Position numbers and translations under genes: made by a program. From positions 372,001 to 436,000 of the forward strand of contig NZ_JAVFVS010000012.1 in NCBI RefSeq assembly GCF_030929605.1: a stretch of 64,000 nucleotides of DNA, in the 5' to 3' direction. The stretch comes from Flavobacterium sp. LHD-80. Its GTDB lineage: Bacteria; Bacteroidota; Bacteroidia; Flavobacteriales; Flavobacteriaceae. Positions 16,246 to 23,907 of this stretch are shown piece by piece (the stretch's first letter is position 1; every line of letters begins with the position of its first letter). Under the pieces are notes generated by a model. It ran no database searches. It was not told the origin of the DNA and saw only the letters and a list, made by a program, of their open reading frames with translations.

Positions 16246-17253
16246 ATGAATAATTTAAAAAAAGGAATATTATTCGCGACTCTATTTTCAGCTCTAATTT
16301 TTGTAGGCTGCAGCAATGACGATGACGATGATGATTTGATAGGAAACTGGATTAAAAAGTCGGCATTTGATGGTCCGGCTCGATCAAGTGCAACTAGTTT
16401 TGTAATTGGTGATTATGCATATGTAGCAACTGGTTATACCGGAGATGAATATTTAAAAGATTTATGGGCTTATAATTCTAATGGAGATTATTGGGAACAA
16501 AAAGCTGATTTTACAGGCGTGGGCAGAAGCTCTGCGTCAAGTTTTACCTTAAATGAAAAAGGCTATGTTGGTCTTGGTTATGACGGAACGAATAAATTGA
16601 AAGATTTTTTTCAGTATGACCCAACAAGCAACAGCTGGACTCAAAAAACAGATTTTGCTGGAACTGGACGTTATGGCGCACTTGGATTTCAAGTAGGCGG
16701 AAAAGCATATTTTGGAACTGGATATGACGGAAATTATTTGAAAGATTTTTATCAATATAACGATCAAACAAATACTTGGACTTTAGTAAACGGCTTTAGT
16801 GGAAACAAAAGGAGAAATGCAACCGTTTTTGTAATTGCTGATAAAGCTTATTTAGGAACTGGAATTAACAATGGCGTTTTTCAAGAAGATTTCTGGGAAT
16901 TTGATCCAGCAACAGATGTTTGGACAAGAAAACGTGATATTGATAAAGACACTGATGATGATTATACATACAATGACGAATATGCTGTAACGCGTTCAAA
17001 TGCATCGAGTTTTTCTATGAGTGGGCTTGGTTATGTTGTAGGCGGTGATGGTATAAAAACCGTTTGGGAATACAATCCGTCAACAGATCTTTGGACAGAA
17101 AGAACTTCTATGGAAGGTGCAACAAGAACAGATGCTGTAGGTTTTGCTATTAACAACCGTGGGTTTTATATGTTGGGTCGAACAGGTTCAACTTATTTTG
17201 ATGATGCCTGGGAATTTAAACCGCTTGACGAACAAAGTGACGATGACAATTAA
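16246..17253 (+). CDS. Kelch-repeat beta-propeller lipoprotein
   Basis: A 335-residue lipoprotein: the signal ends in ALIFVGC with Cys22, followed by SNDDDDDD, an acidic tether of the kind that can direct lipoproteins to the cell surface in Bacteroidota. The body holds about six kelch units of roughly 48 residues, each with R-x-x-A-x-x-F, then a G-x-G-Y/T and a W-x-Y/F-x-P...W-T-x-(K/R) pattern (for example YDPTSNSWTQKTDFAG and FDPATDVWTRKRDI). Kelch propellers bind sugars or proteins. The next gene overlaps its end by 11 bases, so translation is probably coupled. Confidence 0.85.
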   Translation: MNNLKKGILFATLFSALIFVGCSNDDDDDDLIGNWIKKSAFDGPARSSATSFVIGDYAYVATGYTGDEYLKDLWAYNSNGDYWEQKADFTGVGRSSASSFTLNEKGYVGLGYDGTNKLKDFFQYDPTSNSWTQKTDFAGTGRYGALGFQVGGKAYFGTGYDGNYLKDFYQYNDQTNTWTLVNGFSGNKRRNATVFVIADKAYLGTGINNGVFQEDFWEFDPATDVWTRKRDIDKDTDDDYTYNDEYAVTRSNASSFSMSGLGYVVGGDGIKTVWEYNPSTDLWTERTSMEGATRTDAVGFAINNRGFYMLGRTGSTYFDDAWEFKPLDEQSDDDN

Positions 17254-17575
17254 TACTAAAAAACAATTCTTCTGGAGTAAAATCCAGAAGAATTTATTGT
17301 TTATTTTACTTGTTTTACAATTTATCGCTTGTGTAAAAACTGAAACATTTAAAATTGATTCCTTCAAGACACAAACCGGCTGGGGATATACAATTTCGAA
17401 CAAAAATAAAATTTTGATAAAGCAATCAATCATTCCTGTTATAAGTTACACAAAAAGCTTTTCTACAGAAGAAGAAGCATTAAATACAGCAAAATTGGTT
17501 GTTAGCAAACTAGACCGTAATATGTCGCCTACTATAACAAAAAATGATTTAATTTTATTAAAAATAAAATTCTAA
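17243..17575 (+). CDS. DUF4907 family lipoprotein
   Basis: A 110-residue protein from the ATG at 17243, which overlaps the kelch gene by 11 bases. An N-terminal hydrophobic stretch ends in LLVLQFIAC, a lipobox with Cys30 or so. The mature part (GWGYTISNKNKILIKQSIIPVI, then EEEALNTAKLVVSKL) matches the DUF4907 pattern of Bacteroidota, function unknown. Its stop is directly followed by the LytS-type kinase ATG, so kelch, DUF4907 and kinase are tightly coupled. An upstream in-frame ATG (17144) lies within the kelch gene and lacks a signal, so I reject it. Confidence 0.8.
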   Translation: MTINTKKQFFWSKIQKNLLFILLVLQFIACVKTETFKIDSFKTQTGWGYTISNKNKILIKQSIIPVISYTKSFSTEEEALNTAKLVVSKLDRNMSPTITKNDLILLKIKF

Positions 17576-18682
17576 ATGAAGCTCGACGCCATTAAAAATA
17601 CAAGTTCAAATAAAATTCTATTTCATTGTATCATATGGATTTTCTTCATATTGACTTCTTTAATTCAATTTTACGAAAGCCCCTTCAGAATCAATACTGA
17701 TTTTTATGCGCAATGGGTTACTGGAATTATATTGTTTTATCTCAACTATTTTTACTTGGTTCCAGTTTTGCTTTTAGAAAAAAAATATTGGCTTTATTTT
17801 GTTTTTGTTCTGGTTCTAATTGTTTTCTTTATGATCATCAGAACACAATATTTTATACCGGAATTCAGGCATTTAAGACCTGAAAACATGCGTCCGCCGA
17901 GAATGATGCCCGATCCTAAATTTTTTCCAAAAGGAATGCATTTTAGAACCGAAATTAGACAGCCCTTCTTTTTTAAAATTGCACCTTCTTTTTTCTATAT
18001 TTTAATACTTACAATAAGCGCAATTATTAGAACATTGACTGAATTTTATAACAATCAGCAAAACAAATTAATTGCCGAAACACATAGAACAAATACTGAA
18101 TTGATTTATTTGCGCAAGCAGACTAATCCACATTTTTTATTCAATTCCCTGAACAGTATTTATTCATTGGCACACAAGAAATCTGATTTGGTCCCTGATG
18201 CCATCGTGACATTATCTGAACTCATGCGCTATATGCTGTATGAAACAGACAATAAAACGGTGGCTTTAGAAAAAGAAATCAATTACATTCAGAATTATAT
18301 TGAACTGCAAAAACTCCGACTCAATAATATTGAAGACATTGTTATAAATGTACACGGCGACACAAAAAATAAATTTATAGAGCCTTTGCTTTTAATTTCT
18401 TTTGTTGAAAATGCTTTTAAATATGGAACCGATTATAAAGGTGCCGCGCATGTTAAAATCAAAATTTTCATTCATGAAAACAGCCTTGATTTTTGGATCG
18501 AAAACACAATTGAAAATTATGTGAAAGATCCTGAAAATTCAGGAATTGGTTTGGTGAATATTCAAAACCGACTTGATTTGCTTTATCCAAATGCACATCA
18601 ACTTTCAATTACACAAGATAATCAGTATTACAGAGTTCATTTAAATTTAAATTTAGATGAAATCCAAACGGCTATAAATTAA
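17576..18682 (+). CDS. LytS/YehU-type sensor histidine kinase
   Basis: A 368-residue inner-membrane kinase. Four transmembrane helices lie at about 13-31, 45-66, 72-90 and 134-152. The His_kinase domain follows: KQTNPHFLFNSLN with the phosphorylated His186, the N-box SFVENAFKYGT, and the G-box SGIGLVNIQNRL. The loop between helices 3 and 4 (about 91-133) should be periplasmic; it is rich in Met, Arg, Pro and His, an unusual composition that could bind metal or anionic ligands. It starts one base after the DUF4907 stop and pairs with the LytTR regulator at 18817. Confidence 0.92.
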   Translation: MKLDAIKNTSSNKILFHCIIWIFFILTSLIQFYESPFRINTDFYAQWVTGIILFYLNYFYLVPVLLLEKKYWLYFVFVLVLIVFFMIIRTQYFIPEFRHLRPENMRPPRMMPDPKFFPKGMHFRTEIRQPFFFKIAPSFFYILILTISAIIRTLTEFYNNQQNKLIAETHRTNTELIYLRKQTNPHFLFNSLNSIYSLAHKKSDLVPDAIVTLSELMRYMLYETDNKTVALEKEINYIQNYIELQKLRLNNIEDIVINVHGDTKNKFIEPLLLISFVENAFKYGTDYKGAAHVKIKIFIHENSLDFWIENTIENYVKDPENSGIGLVNIQNRLDLLYPNAHQLSITQDNQYYRVHLNLNLDEIQTAIN

Positions 18683-18770
18683 CTCATTTTGCACGAAACG
18701 TTAAGAGATAATTATAAAATAAATGACTTATTTTATGAAAACTTTAAAACTTAATTGACTGATTTCAAAG

Positions 18771-18778
18771 TACTTTTG
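18771..18778 (+). promoter_or_regulatory. Putative -7 box before the LytTR regulator
   Basis: TACTTTTG matches TAnnTTTG, 38 bases before the regulator ATG. The nearest TTG (18764-18766 region) is too close for a standard -33 box. It could give the regulator its own transcript. Confidence 0.3.
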
Positions 18779-18816
18779 AGCACCAAAACAAAATTTTAAA
18801 ACTTAATTTCCAGCAA

Positions 18817-19533
18817 ATGAAATGTGTAATTATTGATGACGAACCTTTAGCAGTTGAATTATTAGAAGATTTTGTCAAAAAAGTAGATTCGCTTGAATTG
18901 GTGAGTACTTTCAATAATGCTATTGATGCCGTATCTTTTATCAATCAAAACAATGTTGATTTAATATTCCTGGATATTCAAATGCCTCATTTTTCAGGAA
19001 TTGACTTTTTAAATACAATTGAAAAAAAACCTTTGGTAATTTTTACCACTGCTTATTCTGATTATGCTGTTGAAGGATTTAATCTTGGCGCAGTTGATTA
19101 TTTGGTAAAACCAATTCCGTTTCATCGTTTTTTGAAATCGGTTGTAAGAGCACAGCAAATTGTAAATCCGGCAACGGCTATCCAGCCAATTTCGGAAAAT
19201 ACTGCAACCCCAGAATTAGAGCAGGATTTTATGTTTGTAAGAGCTGAATATGAAAATGTAAAAATGAATTTTTCAGATATCTTATTTATCGAAGGTTTAA
19301 AAGATTACGTGAAAATTTACACCACAGACAATAAATTTACGCTGACCTTAATCAGTTTAATAAAATTAGAAAACCTGCTTTCAAGTAAAGGATTTTCGCG
19401 AATTCACAGATCGTATATCATTAATATAAAGCATGTCAAATCGATTCAGAAAAATAAGGTTTTGATTAGTGACAAACGAATTCCTATCAGCGAAAGCTAT
19501 AAGTCTGCTTTCTTCGAAAAAATCAATTTATAA
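18817..19533 (+). CDS. LytTR-type response regulator
   Basis: A 238-residue DNA-binding regulator. The receiver domain covers 1-120, with the acidic pocket IIDDEP (5-10), phospho-acceptor Asp53 in LDIQMP, a Thr in FTTAYSDYA, and Lys in YLVKPI. The LytTR domain covers about 135-235 (MFVRAEYENVKMNFSDILFIEGLKDYV start, FSRIHRSYIINIKHV core). It is the natural partner of the kinase at 17576. Targets are unknown, but the coupled lipoproteins and barrel upstream are the obvious candidates. A terminator follows at 19568. Confidence 0.93.
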   Translation: MKCVIIDDEPLAVELLEDFVKKVDSLELVSTFNNAIDAVSFINQNNVDLIFLDIQMPHFSGIDFLNTIEKKPLVIFTTAYSDYAVEGFNLGAVDYLVKPIPFHRFLKSVVRAQQIVNPATAIQPISENTATPELEQDFMFVRAEYENVKMNFSDILFIEGLKDYVKIYTTDNKFTLTLISLIKLENLLSSKGFSRIHRSYIINIKHVKSIQKNKVLISDKRIPISESYKSAFFEKINL

Positions 19534-19550
19534 AGAAATTCTAAAATAAT

Positions 19551-19566
19551 CCCGATAGCTATCGGG
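19551..19566. repeat. Perfect palindrome CCCGATAGCTATCGGG
   Basis: A 16-base perfect palindrome in the convergent gap. On the minus strand it is followed by ATTATTTTAG, so it could end the carbonic anhydrase transcript. I recall this palindrome as a very common intergenic element in Flavobacterium genomes. Confidence 0.8.
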
Positions 19567-19567
19567 A

Positions 19568-19616
19568 CCAAATTCCAATAATATCTAAATCATTGGAATT
19601 TGGAATTTCTTTTTTT
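19568..19616 (+). terminator. Terminator of the LytTR gene
   Basis: CCAAATTCCAAT (19568-19579) pairs perfectly with ATTGGAATTTGG (19592-19603), followed by AATTTCTTTTTTT. It lies right after the palindrome at 19551. Confidence 0.8.
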
Positions 19617-19630
19617 GGTTTTTATCGAAT

Positions 19631-20143
19631 TTATTCCTTAAGCCAGCTAGAATACATTACGTAATTGTTTGAAATACGTTCGATTTCTCCGGCAAAGTTT
19701 GATTGATCAATATCTTTCACTTTTTTCGCCGGTACGCCAGCATAAATACTTCCAGATTCAACAACCGTATTTTGTGTTATAACAGCTCCGGCTGCAATAA
19801 TTGAATTGCTTTCTATTACGCAATTATCCATTACGATAGCGCCCATTCCTATTAAAACATTATCATGAACCGTACAGCCGTGCACAATAGCGTTGTGTCC
19901 TATCGAAACATTATTGCCAATAATTGTTGGATGTTTTTGATACGTACAATGTATAATTGCGCCATCTTGAATGTTTACTTTATTGCCAATTTTAATAAAA
20001 TGAACATCGCCGCGAATAACCGCATTGAACCAAACACTGCAGGAATTTCCAAATGAAACATCTCCAATAATGGTCGCATTTTCAGCAACATAACAATCCT
20101 CTGGAATCAAAGGCGATTTTCCGTTTACAGATTTGATCAACAT
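19631..20143 (-). CDS. Gamma-class carbonic anhydrase family protein (left-handed beta-helix)
   Basis: A 170-residue cytoplasmic protein made of hexapeptide repeats (AVIRGDV, IGNKVNI, IGNNVSI, IGMGAIV and so on) that build a left-handed beta-helix trimer. His residues in IIHC and SIGHNAIVHG match the metal-binding triad of the gamma carbonic anhydrase/YrdA family. Whether it hydrates CO2 or has another role is unknown; many family members show little activity. It starts six bases after the stop of the PorP/SprF gene on the same strand. Confidence 0.92.
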   Translation of the reverse strand: MLIKSVNGKSPLIPEDCYVAENATIIGDVSFGNSCSVWFNAVIRGDVHFIKIGNKVNIQDGAIIHCTYQKHPTIIGNNVSIGHNAIVHGCTVHDNVLIGMGAIVMDNCVIESNSIIAAGAVITQNTVVESGSIYAGVPAKKVKDIDQSNFAGEIERISNNYVMYSSWLKE

Positions 20144-20149
20144 AATAAT

Positions 20150-21139
20150 TTAATTAATAGCAGGACAATTACAATCGTAACGTTCTTTTTTACAAAATAA
20201 ATTGATTCCTAAAGTAATTTGGTGATACGCTCCAGTATCAAATTTTACATCGCCCATAACTTGTGTGTACGTATAAGCAAACATAAAATTGTTATAGTTG
20301 ATTCCAATAATTGGTGTAAAAAATTGCAATTTTTGAGCCTTTACACCACTTCCTGTGCTATATTGTGCTCCATCAAAACTTCTTCTATAGGATAATGCTG
20401 CCCATAAACTTCCAAAGTCCATGTTTTTGTAGCCTTTCATATTTAAATCGATCGTTTTTTCTTTTGTCTGATCAAAAACTTGAAGCAACACAGATGGTTC
20501 CCAAGTAAAATTTCCATTTTTCCCAAAAACATATCCTGCACTAAGCAAAAACTTTCTCAAATTATCACTTTCATAATCTGTATACAACTCTCTTCTCGTT
20601 TCTAGAAGCCCTTGAACAGTTGCATGTGCATAAAAATTCAAATAATTATAGGAAGCTCCAACATCAACATTGAAATAAGAATCTTTTTGAATCGACCCAA
20701 AAACAATTGGATCAAAAGTTCCTCCAAATTTAGTTTCATCTAACTGACTCTGAATAACGCCTCCGCTAATACCAAATGAAAGCTGATTCAAATCAAGTTC
20801 ATCTCTCGAAAACATAATATGGTGTGCATAAGTAAGCTTTAGTCCTTTTTGAGAATGGTATCCATTTTTATCATTAAAAACAATAATTCCGGCTCCAGAG
20901 CGCTCTCCTATTCTTCCGTTAAAACTTAAAGTACCTAATGATGGTGCGTCATCTTGCCCAAACCATTGCTTTCTTGCAGTTAATCTAATTTTTGCACAAT
21001 TTGCTGCACCGGCCATTGATGGATGAATCAAGTAAAGGTTATCCGACAAATAATCTGAGTAAACGGGAATTCCTTCTTGCGAATAGGAATAAAATGATGT
21101 AACCAAAAAAATGAATAAAACCTTGATTCTAAATTCCAT
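20150..21139 (-). CDS. PorP/SprF family type IX secretion outer-membrane protein
   Basis: A 329-residue precursor (signal ends SYSQEG). The start DNLYLIHPSMAGAANCAKIRLTAR, with the N-P-(A/S)-x-A-G motif, is the hallmark of PorP/SprF barrels. Such proteins help secrete or anchor T9SS substrates with type B C-terminal domains, each usually encoded beside its substrate. Here the neighbours are a carbonic anhydrase gene and nfu, so this is an orphan copy. The C-terminal tail KKERYDCNCPAIN holds a CNC pair. The divergent nfu promoter region lies upstream. Confidence 0.9.
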   Translation of the reverse strand: MEFRIKVLFIFLVTSFYSYSQEGIPVYSDYLSDNLYLIHPSMAGAANCAKIRLTARKQWFGQDDAPSLGTLSFNGRIGERSGAGIIVFNDKNGYHSQKGLKLTYAHHIMFSRDELDLNQLSFGISGGVIQSQLDETKFGGTFDPIVFGSIQKDSYFNVDVGASYNYLNFYAHATVQGLLETRRELYTDYESDNLRKFLLSAGYVFGKNGNFTWEPSVLLQVFDQTKEKTIDLNMKGYKNMDFGSLWAALSYRRSFDGAQYSTGSGVKAQKLQFFTPIIGINYNNFMFAYTYTQVMGDVKFDTGAYHQITLGINLFCKKERYDCNCPAIN

Positions 21140-21258
21140 AAAGGCAAATTTGTTTTAAGAATTTTTCGACTCTCATAATTTAATACGATTTATTTGAAAA
21201 GAGTCTTAATTATTTTATTAAAAAACCAAATATAAGTATTAGTAGAAAATAACTTTAC

Positions 21259-21266
21259 TAAATTTG
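21259..21266 (+). promoter_or_regulatory. Putative -7 box of nfu
   Basis: TAAATTTG matches the TAnnTTTG consensus 16 bases before the nfu ATG. No good TTG is present at the -33 position. Confidence 0.4.
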
Positions 21267-21282
21267 CAAAAAATATACGACC

Positions 21283-22182
21283 ATGACAAAAATCACTATA
21301 AAAGAAACACAAAACCCTACGATTCTAAAGTTTGAATTCGAAGATTTCATTACAAAAAATCAAAATTTTGAATTCAAAAACATTGATGAGGCACAAGCAT
21401 CACCTCTTGCACAACAATTATTTTACCTTCCGTTTGTAAAAACAGTATATATTTCAGGAAACTTTATCGCAATTGAACGATTTAGTATTGTGGATTGGGA
21501 TGATGTAAAAGATGCTGTTGCAGAGCAAATTGAGGCTTTTGTTGACAAAGGCGGTGTTATTGTAAACATTGACGAAAACAAGCCAAAAAAACAGCCTATT
21601 ACGGTTTACGGAGAAACAACTCCAAATCCTGCAGCTTTGAAATTTGTTGTTAGCAGAATGTTGACACGTAATGCTGTTGAATATAAAAATATCGACCAGA
21701 CTGCTTCTTCTCCACTTGCGCAGGAATTATTTAAATTCCCATATGTAAAAGAAGTTTTTATTGATGAGAATTACATTTCGGTAACGAAATATGAAATCAA
21801 CAACTGGGATGAAATTACTTTGGAATTAAGAACTTTCATTAAACAATTTATCGAAAACGGAGGAACTGTTTTAGATGAAAGTTTAATTGAAACCAAAGCA
21901 AAAAATGATGTTGCTAAAGATGAAGCGTTTGACAAACTAGATGTTACTTCTCAGCAAATCATCAATATTTTAGAAGAATATGTAAAACCAGCAGTTGCTG
22001 CAGATGGTGGAAATATTGCTTTTGATTCTTATAACGAAGACAACAAGACTGTAAAAGTGATTTTACAAGGTGCTTGCAGCGGTTGCCCTTCATCAACTTT
22101 TACTTTAAAAAGCGGTATCGAAAACATGCTAAAAAGCATGTTGAATGATGAAGCAATTACGGTTGAAGCTTTGAATGCTTAA
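21283..22182 (+). CDS. NifU/Nfu family iron-sulfur cluster carrier with duplicated N-terminal domain
   Basis: A 299-residue cytoplasmic Fe-S cluster carrier. Two Nfu N-terminal domains occur in tandem (about 1-95 and 105-195); each has the PTILKFEF/PAALKFVV opening, an ASPLAQ(Q/E)LF motif, and a final acidic (N/D)WD(D/E) segment. The C-terminal NifU domain (about 220-295) contains GACSGCPSS with Cys265 and Cys268, which hold the cluster between two protomers. Duplication of the N-domain is common in Bacteroidota. The gene is monocistronic: a near-perfect hairpin follows. Confidence 0.94.
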   Translation: MTKITIKETQNPTILKFEFEDFITKNQNFEFKNIDEAQASPLAQQLFYLPFVKTVYISGNFIAIERFSIVDWDDVKDAVAEQIEAFVDKGGVIVNIDENKPKKQPITVYGETTPNPAALKFVVSRMLTRNAVEYKNIDQTASSPLAQELFKFPYVKEVFIDENYISVTKYEINNWDEITLELRTFIKQFIENGGTVLDESLIETKAKNDVAKDEAFDKLDVTSQQIINILEEYVKPAVAADGGNIAFDSYNEDNKTVKVILQGACSGCPSSTFTLKSGIENMLKSMLNDEAITVEALNA

Positions 22183-22225
22183 TAAAATTCAGTACTGCAA
22201 AATTTTAAATATCATATATTTTAAA

Positions 22226-22265
22226 AATCTCTACAAATAAATTTATTTGTAGGGATTCTTTTTTA
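22226..22265. terminator. Bidirectional terminator between nfu and the accessory module
   Basis: AATCTCTACAAATAAA (22226-22241) pairs with the adjacent 22242-22257 arm with one G-U pair. A T run follows on the plus strand, and TTTTTAAAA follows on the minus strand. Confidence 0.75.
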
Positions 22266-22275
22266 GTACAATATC

Positions 22276-22689
22276 TTAATAGTGGTACCTAAGTAAAAAC
22301 TCTGCCTTGTTGTAATCAAACATGTGAAGTTTTACAAAATCTACAGCTTCATATTGCCCTTCTGCATAAAATGTTTTATTCGCAATTTCCTGAATATCTT
22401 TCATAGGCAATTCTGTTACAGACAGGTCATTACTAAAACAAACTTGACTTCTGTATTCATGAAATTGAATTACTTCATCATCGTTAAAGGTGATTTTTAA
22501 ATCTTTATTATTCACCATTACATTACCGTAAGAATCTCTATATGTTATGGCATATTCGCCTTCTGCCTGCGCAATTCTTTTAAGTATAAAAAAAGCTCCT
22601 GTTGCAATATTTTCAATAAAATAACAACTCCCTTCTCTTTTAATAGGATGGATGATTCGAATTTCTTGGATTATTTCTTCTGAATACAT
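22276..22689 (-). CDS. Hypothetical protein, last gene of the VgrG module
   Basis: A 137-residue soluble protein with no signal peptide or membrane segment and no family I recognise. It starts MYSEEIIQEIRIIHPI, is mixed alpha/beta with many acidic and aromatic residues, and ends EFLLRYHY. It lies 93 bases downstream of the DUF2931 lipoprotein gene on the same strand, at the distal end of the VgrG-effector-lipoprotein run. That position is typical of immunity or accessory proteins, but there is no direct evidence for such a role. Confidence 0.6.
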   Translation of the reverse strand: MYSEEIIQEIRIIHPIKREGSCYFIENIATGAFFILKRIAQAEGEYAITYRDSYGNVMVNNKDLKITFNDDEVIQFHEYRSQVCFSNDLSVTELPMKDIQEIANKTFYAEGQYEAVDFVKLHMFDYNKAEFLLRYHY

Positions 22690-22782
22690 AATTTATATAT
22701 ATATATTATTCAATTTTTGATTTCTAGTTTTTTCCCCCATTAAATTCAATACAGAAAACTCAAAACCCTATTCTTTCACTAA

Positions 22783-23898
22783 TTACTTAGCTTTTTTATC
22801 CATTCGAAAAATCTTCGTTTTGCATTTTTCAAGTATAATTTGTTTGAAATCATTTTTAAGAACAACATTCATTTCCTTAAAGGATTCATCAACATTTATC
22901 TGAATTGTAATATCCCCATTTGGACTAATTCCTGCCAAATTTTTAAAAGAATTTATAATTTCTCCTTCATCAAATGAATCTATCCTGATTAAATGTTTTA
23001 ATCCGTTTGGAGATTTAACAGATAAATCAATTGCACTAGGAACGGCCTTACTTTTGTTTTCCATAATGATTTTATTATAGGAAGCCTGATCGTTAGTTGA
23101 CCGATAACCAAATTTCTCACTATTAAAAAAATAGACGTGATAATCATACACCTCTAACGACTGATTAAAGACAACTTTCCAAGGATAACGCAAACGATAA
23201 TCATCCCATTTTTTAGAACTAATCTTGCCGTTTAATACTTCTTCACGAACTTCAGGAGTAAATTCTGCAATACTTTGCTTAACGGAAATTGGTCTATCAC
23301 TAAGATCTGCAATTTGTTTCCACATTCGATCTGCTTCTTCTCCTTCCGGCACGGCTTCCGCCTGATATCTCCCTATTTCTATTTTATTTTGACCTGTTGC
23401 CCAAATGACAACCATTCCTTTTGGCGCAAGCCCCACTGTAAGTGCGCTAAACGTTTCTTTGTGTAGTTCCTTAGTATAATCATCATTTTTGTCTGCTTTT
23501 TCCCAGTTGACACCATATATCCAATATCCGTCTTTAAAAAGTTGATAAATTTTTTCTTGCGGCATCTTGAAATTTCCCTTATAAAACTTGTCTTCAGTAT
23601 AGGAGTACCATGCAATTTTTAAACTGTCGGGCATTGCTTTGTTTGATTCACCTACAGACCAGCTTCGTCCAGAGCCTTCCCAACCATCTTCCATAAAAGA
23701 ATCATTGGGAATTACAGCTTCGTAGCCATCACTCAGTATAAAAGAATGGGGGTAAATAATCCACATTGGGTATCCCTCGGGTGCGGTTGCGTCTCCATCC
23801 CATTCAAATTTTTCGGTTTTATAAGTATCCATTTTTTGACAAGAAATAAATTGTGTTGTAAATATAATGCCAAGCATTATTGCTGTTTTTTTTATCAT
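22783..23898 (-). CDS. DUF2931 family lipoprotein, candidate immunity protein
   Basis: A 371-residue lipoprotein: the signal ends in TTQFISC with Cys20. The mature part begins with the DUF2931-type pattern FEWDGDATAPEGYPMWIIYP and contains the WYSYTEDKFYKGNFKMP block typical of that family. DUF2931 proteins are periplasmic or outer-membrane lipoproteins of unknown function, often found in type VI secretion islands of Bacteroidota. It starts nine bases after the stop of the Tle1-type lipase gene, so a role in neutralising that lipase in the periplasm is a reasonable inference, though not shown by sequence. Confidence 0.82.
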   Translation of the reverse strand: MIKKTAIMLGIIFTTQFISCQKMDTYKTEKFEWDGDATAPEGYPMWIIYPHSFILSDGYEAVIPNDSFMEDGWEGSGRSWSVGESNKAMPDSLKIAWYSYTEDKFYKGNFKMPQEKIYQLFKDGYWIYGVNWEKADKNDDYTKELHKETFSALTVGLAPKGMVVIWATGQNKIEIGRYQAEAVPEGEEADRMWKQIADLSDRPISVKQSIAEFTPEVREEVLNGKISSKKWDDYRLRYPWKVVFNQSLEVYDYHVYFFNSEKFGYRSTNDQASYNKIIMENKSKAVPSAIDLSVKSPNGLKHLIRIDSFDEGEIINSFKNLAGISPNGDITIQINVDESFKEMNVVLKNDFKQIILEKCKTKIFRMDKKAK

Positions 23899-23907
23899 CG
23901 CTATTTG

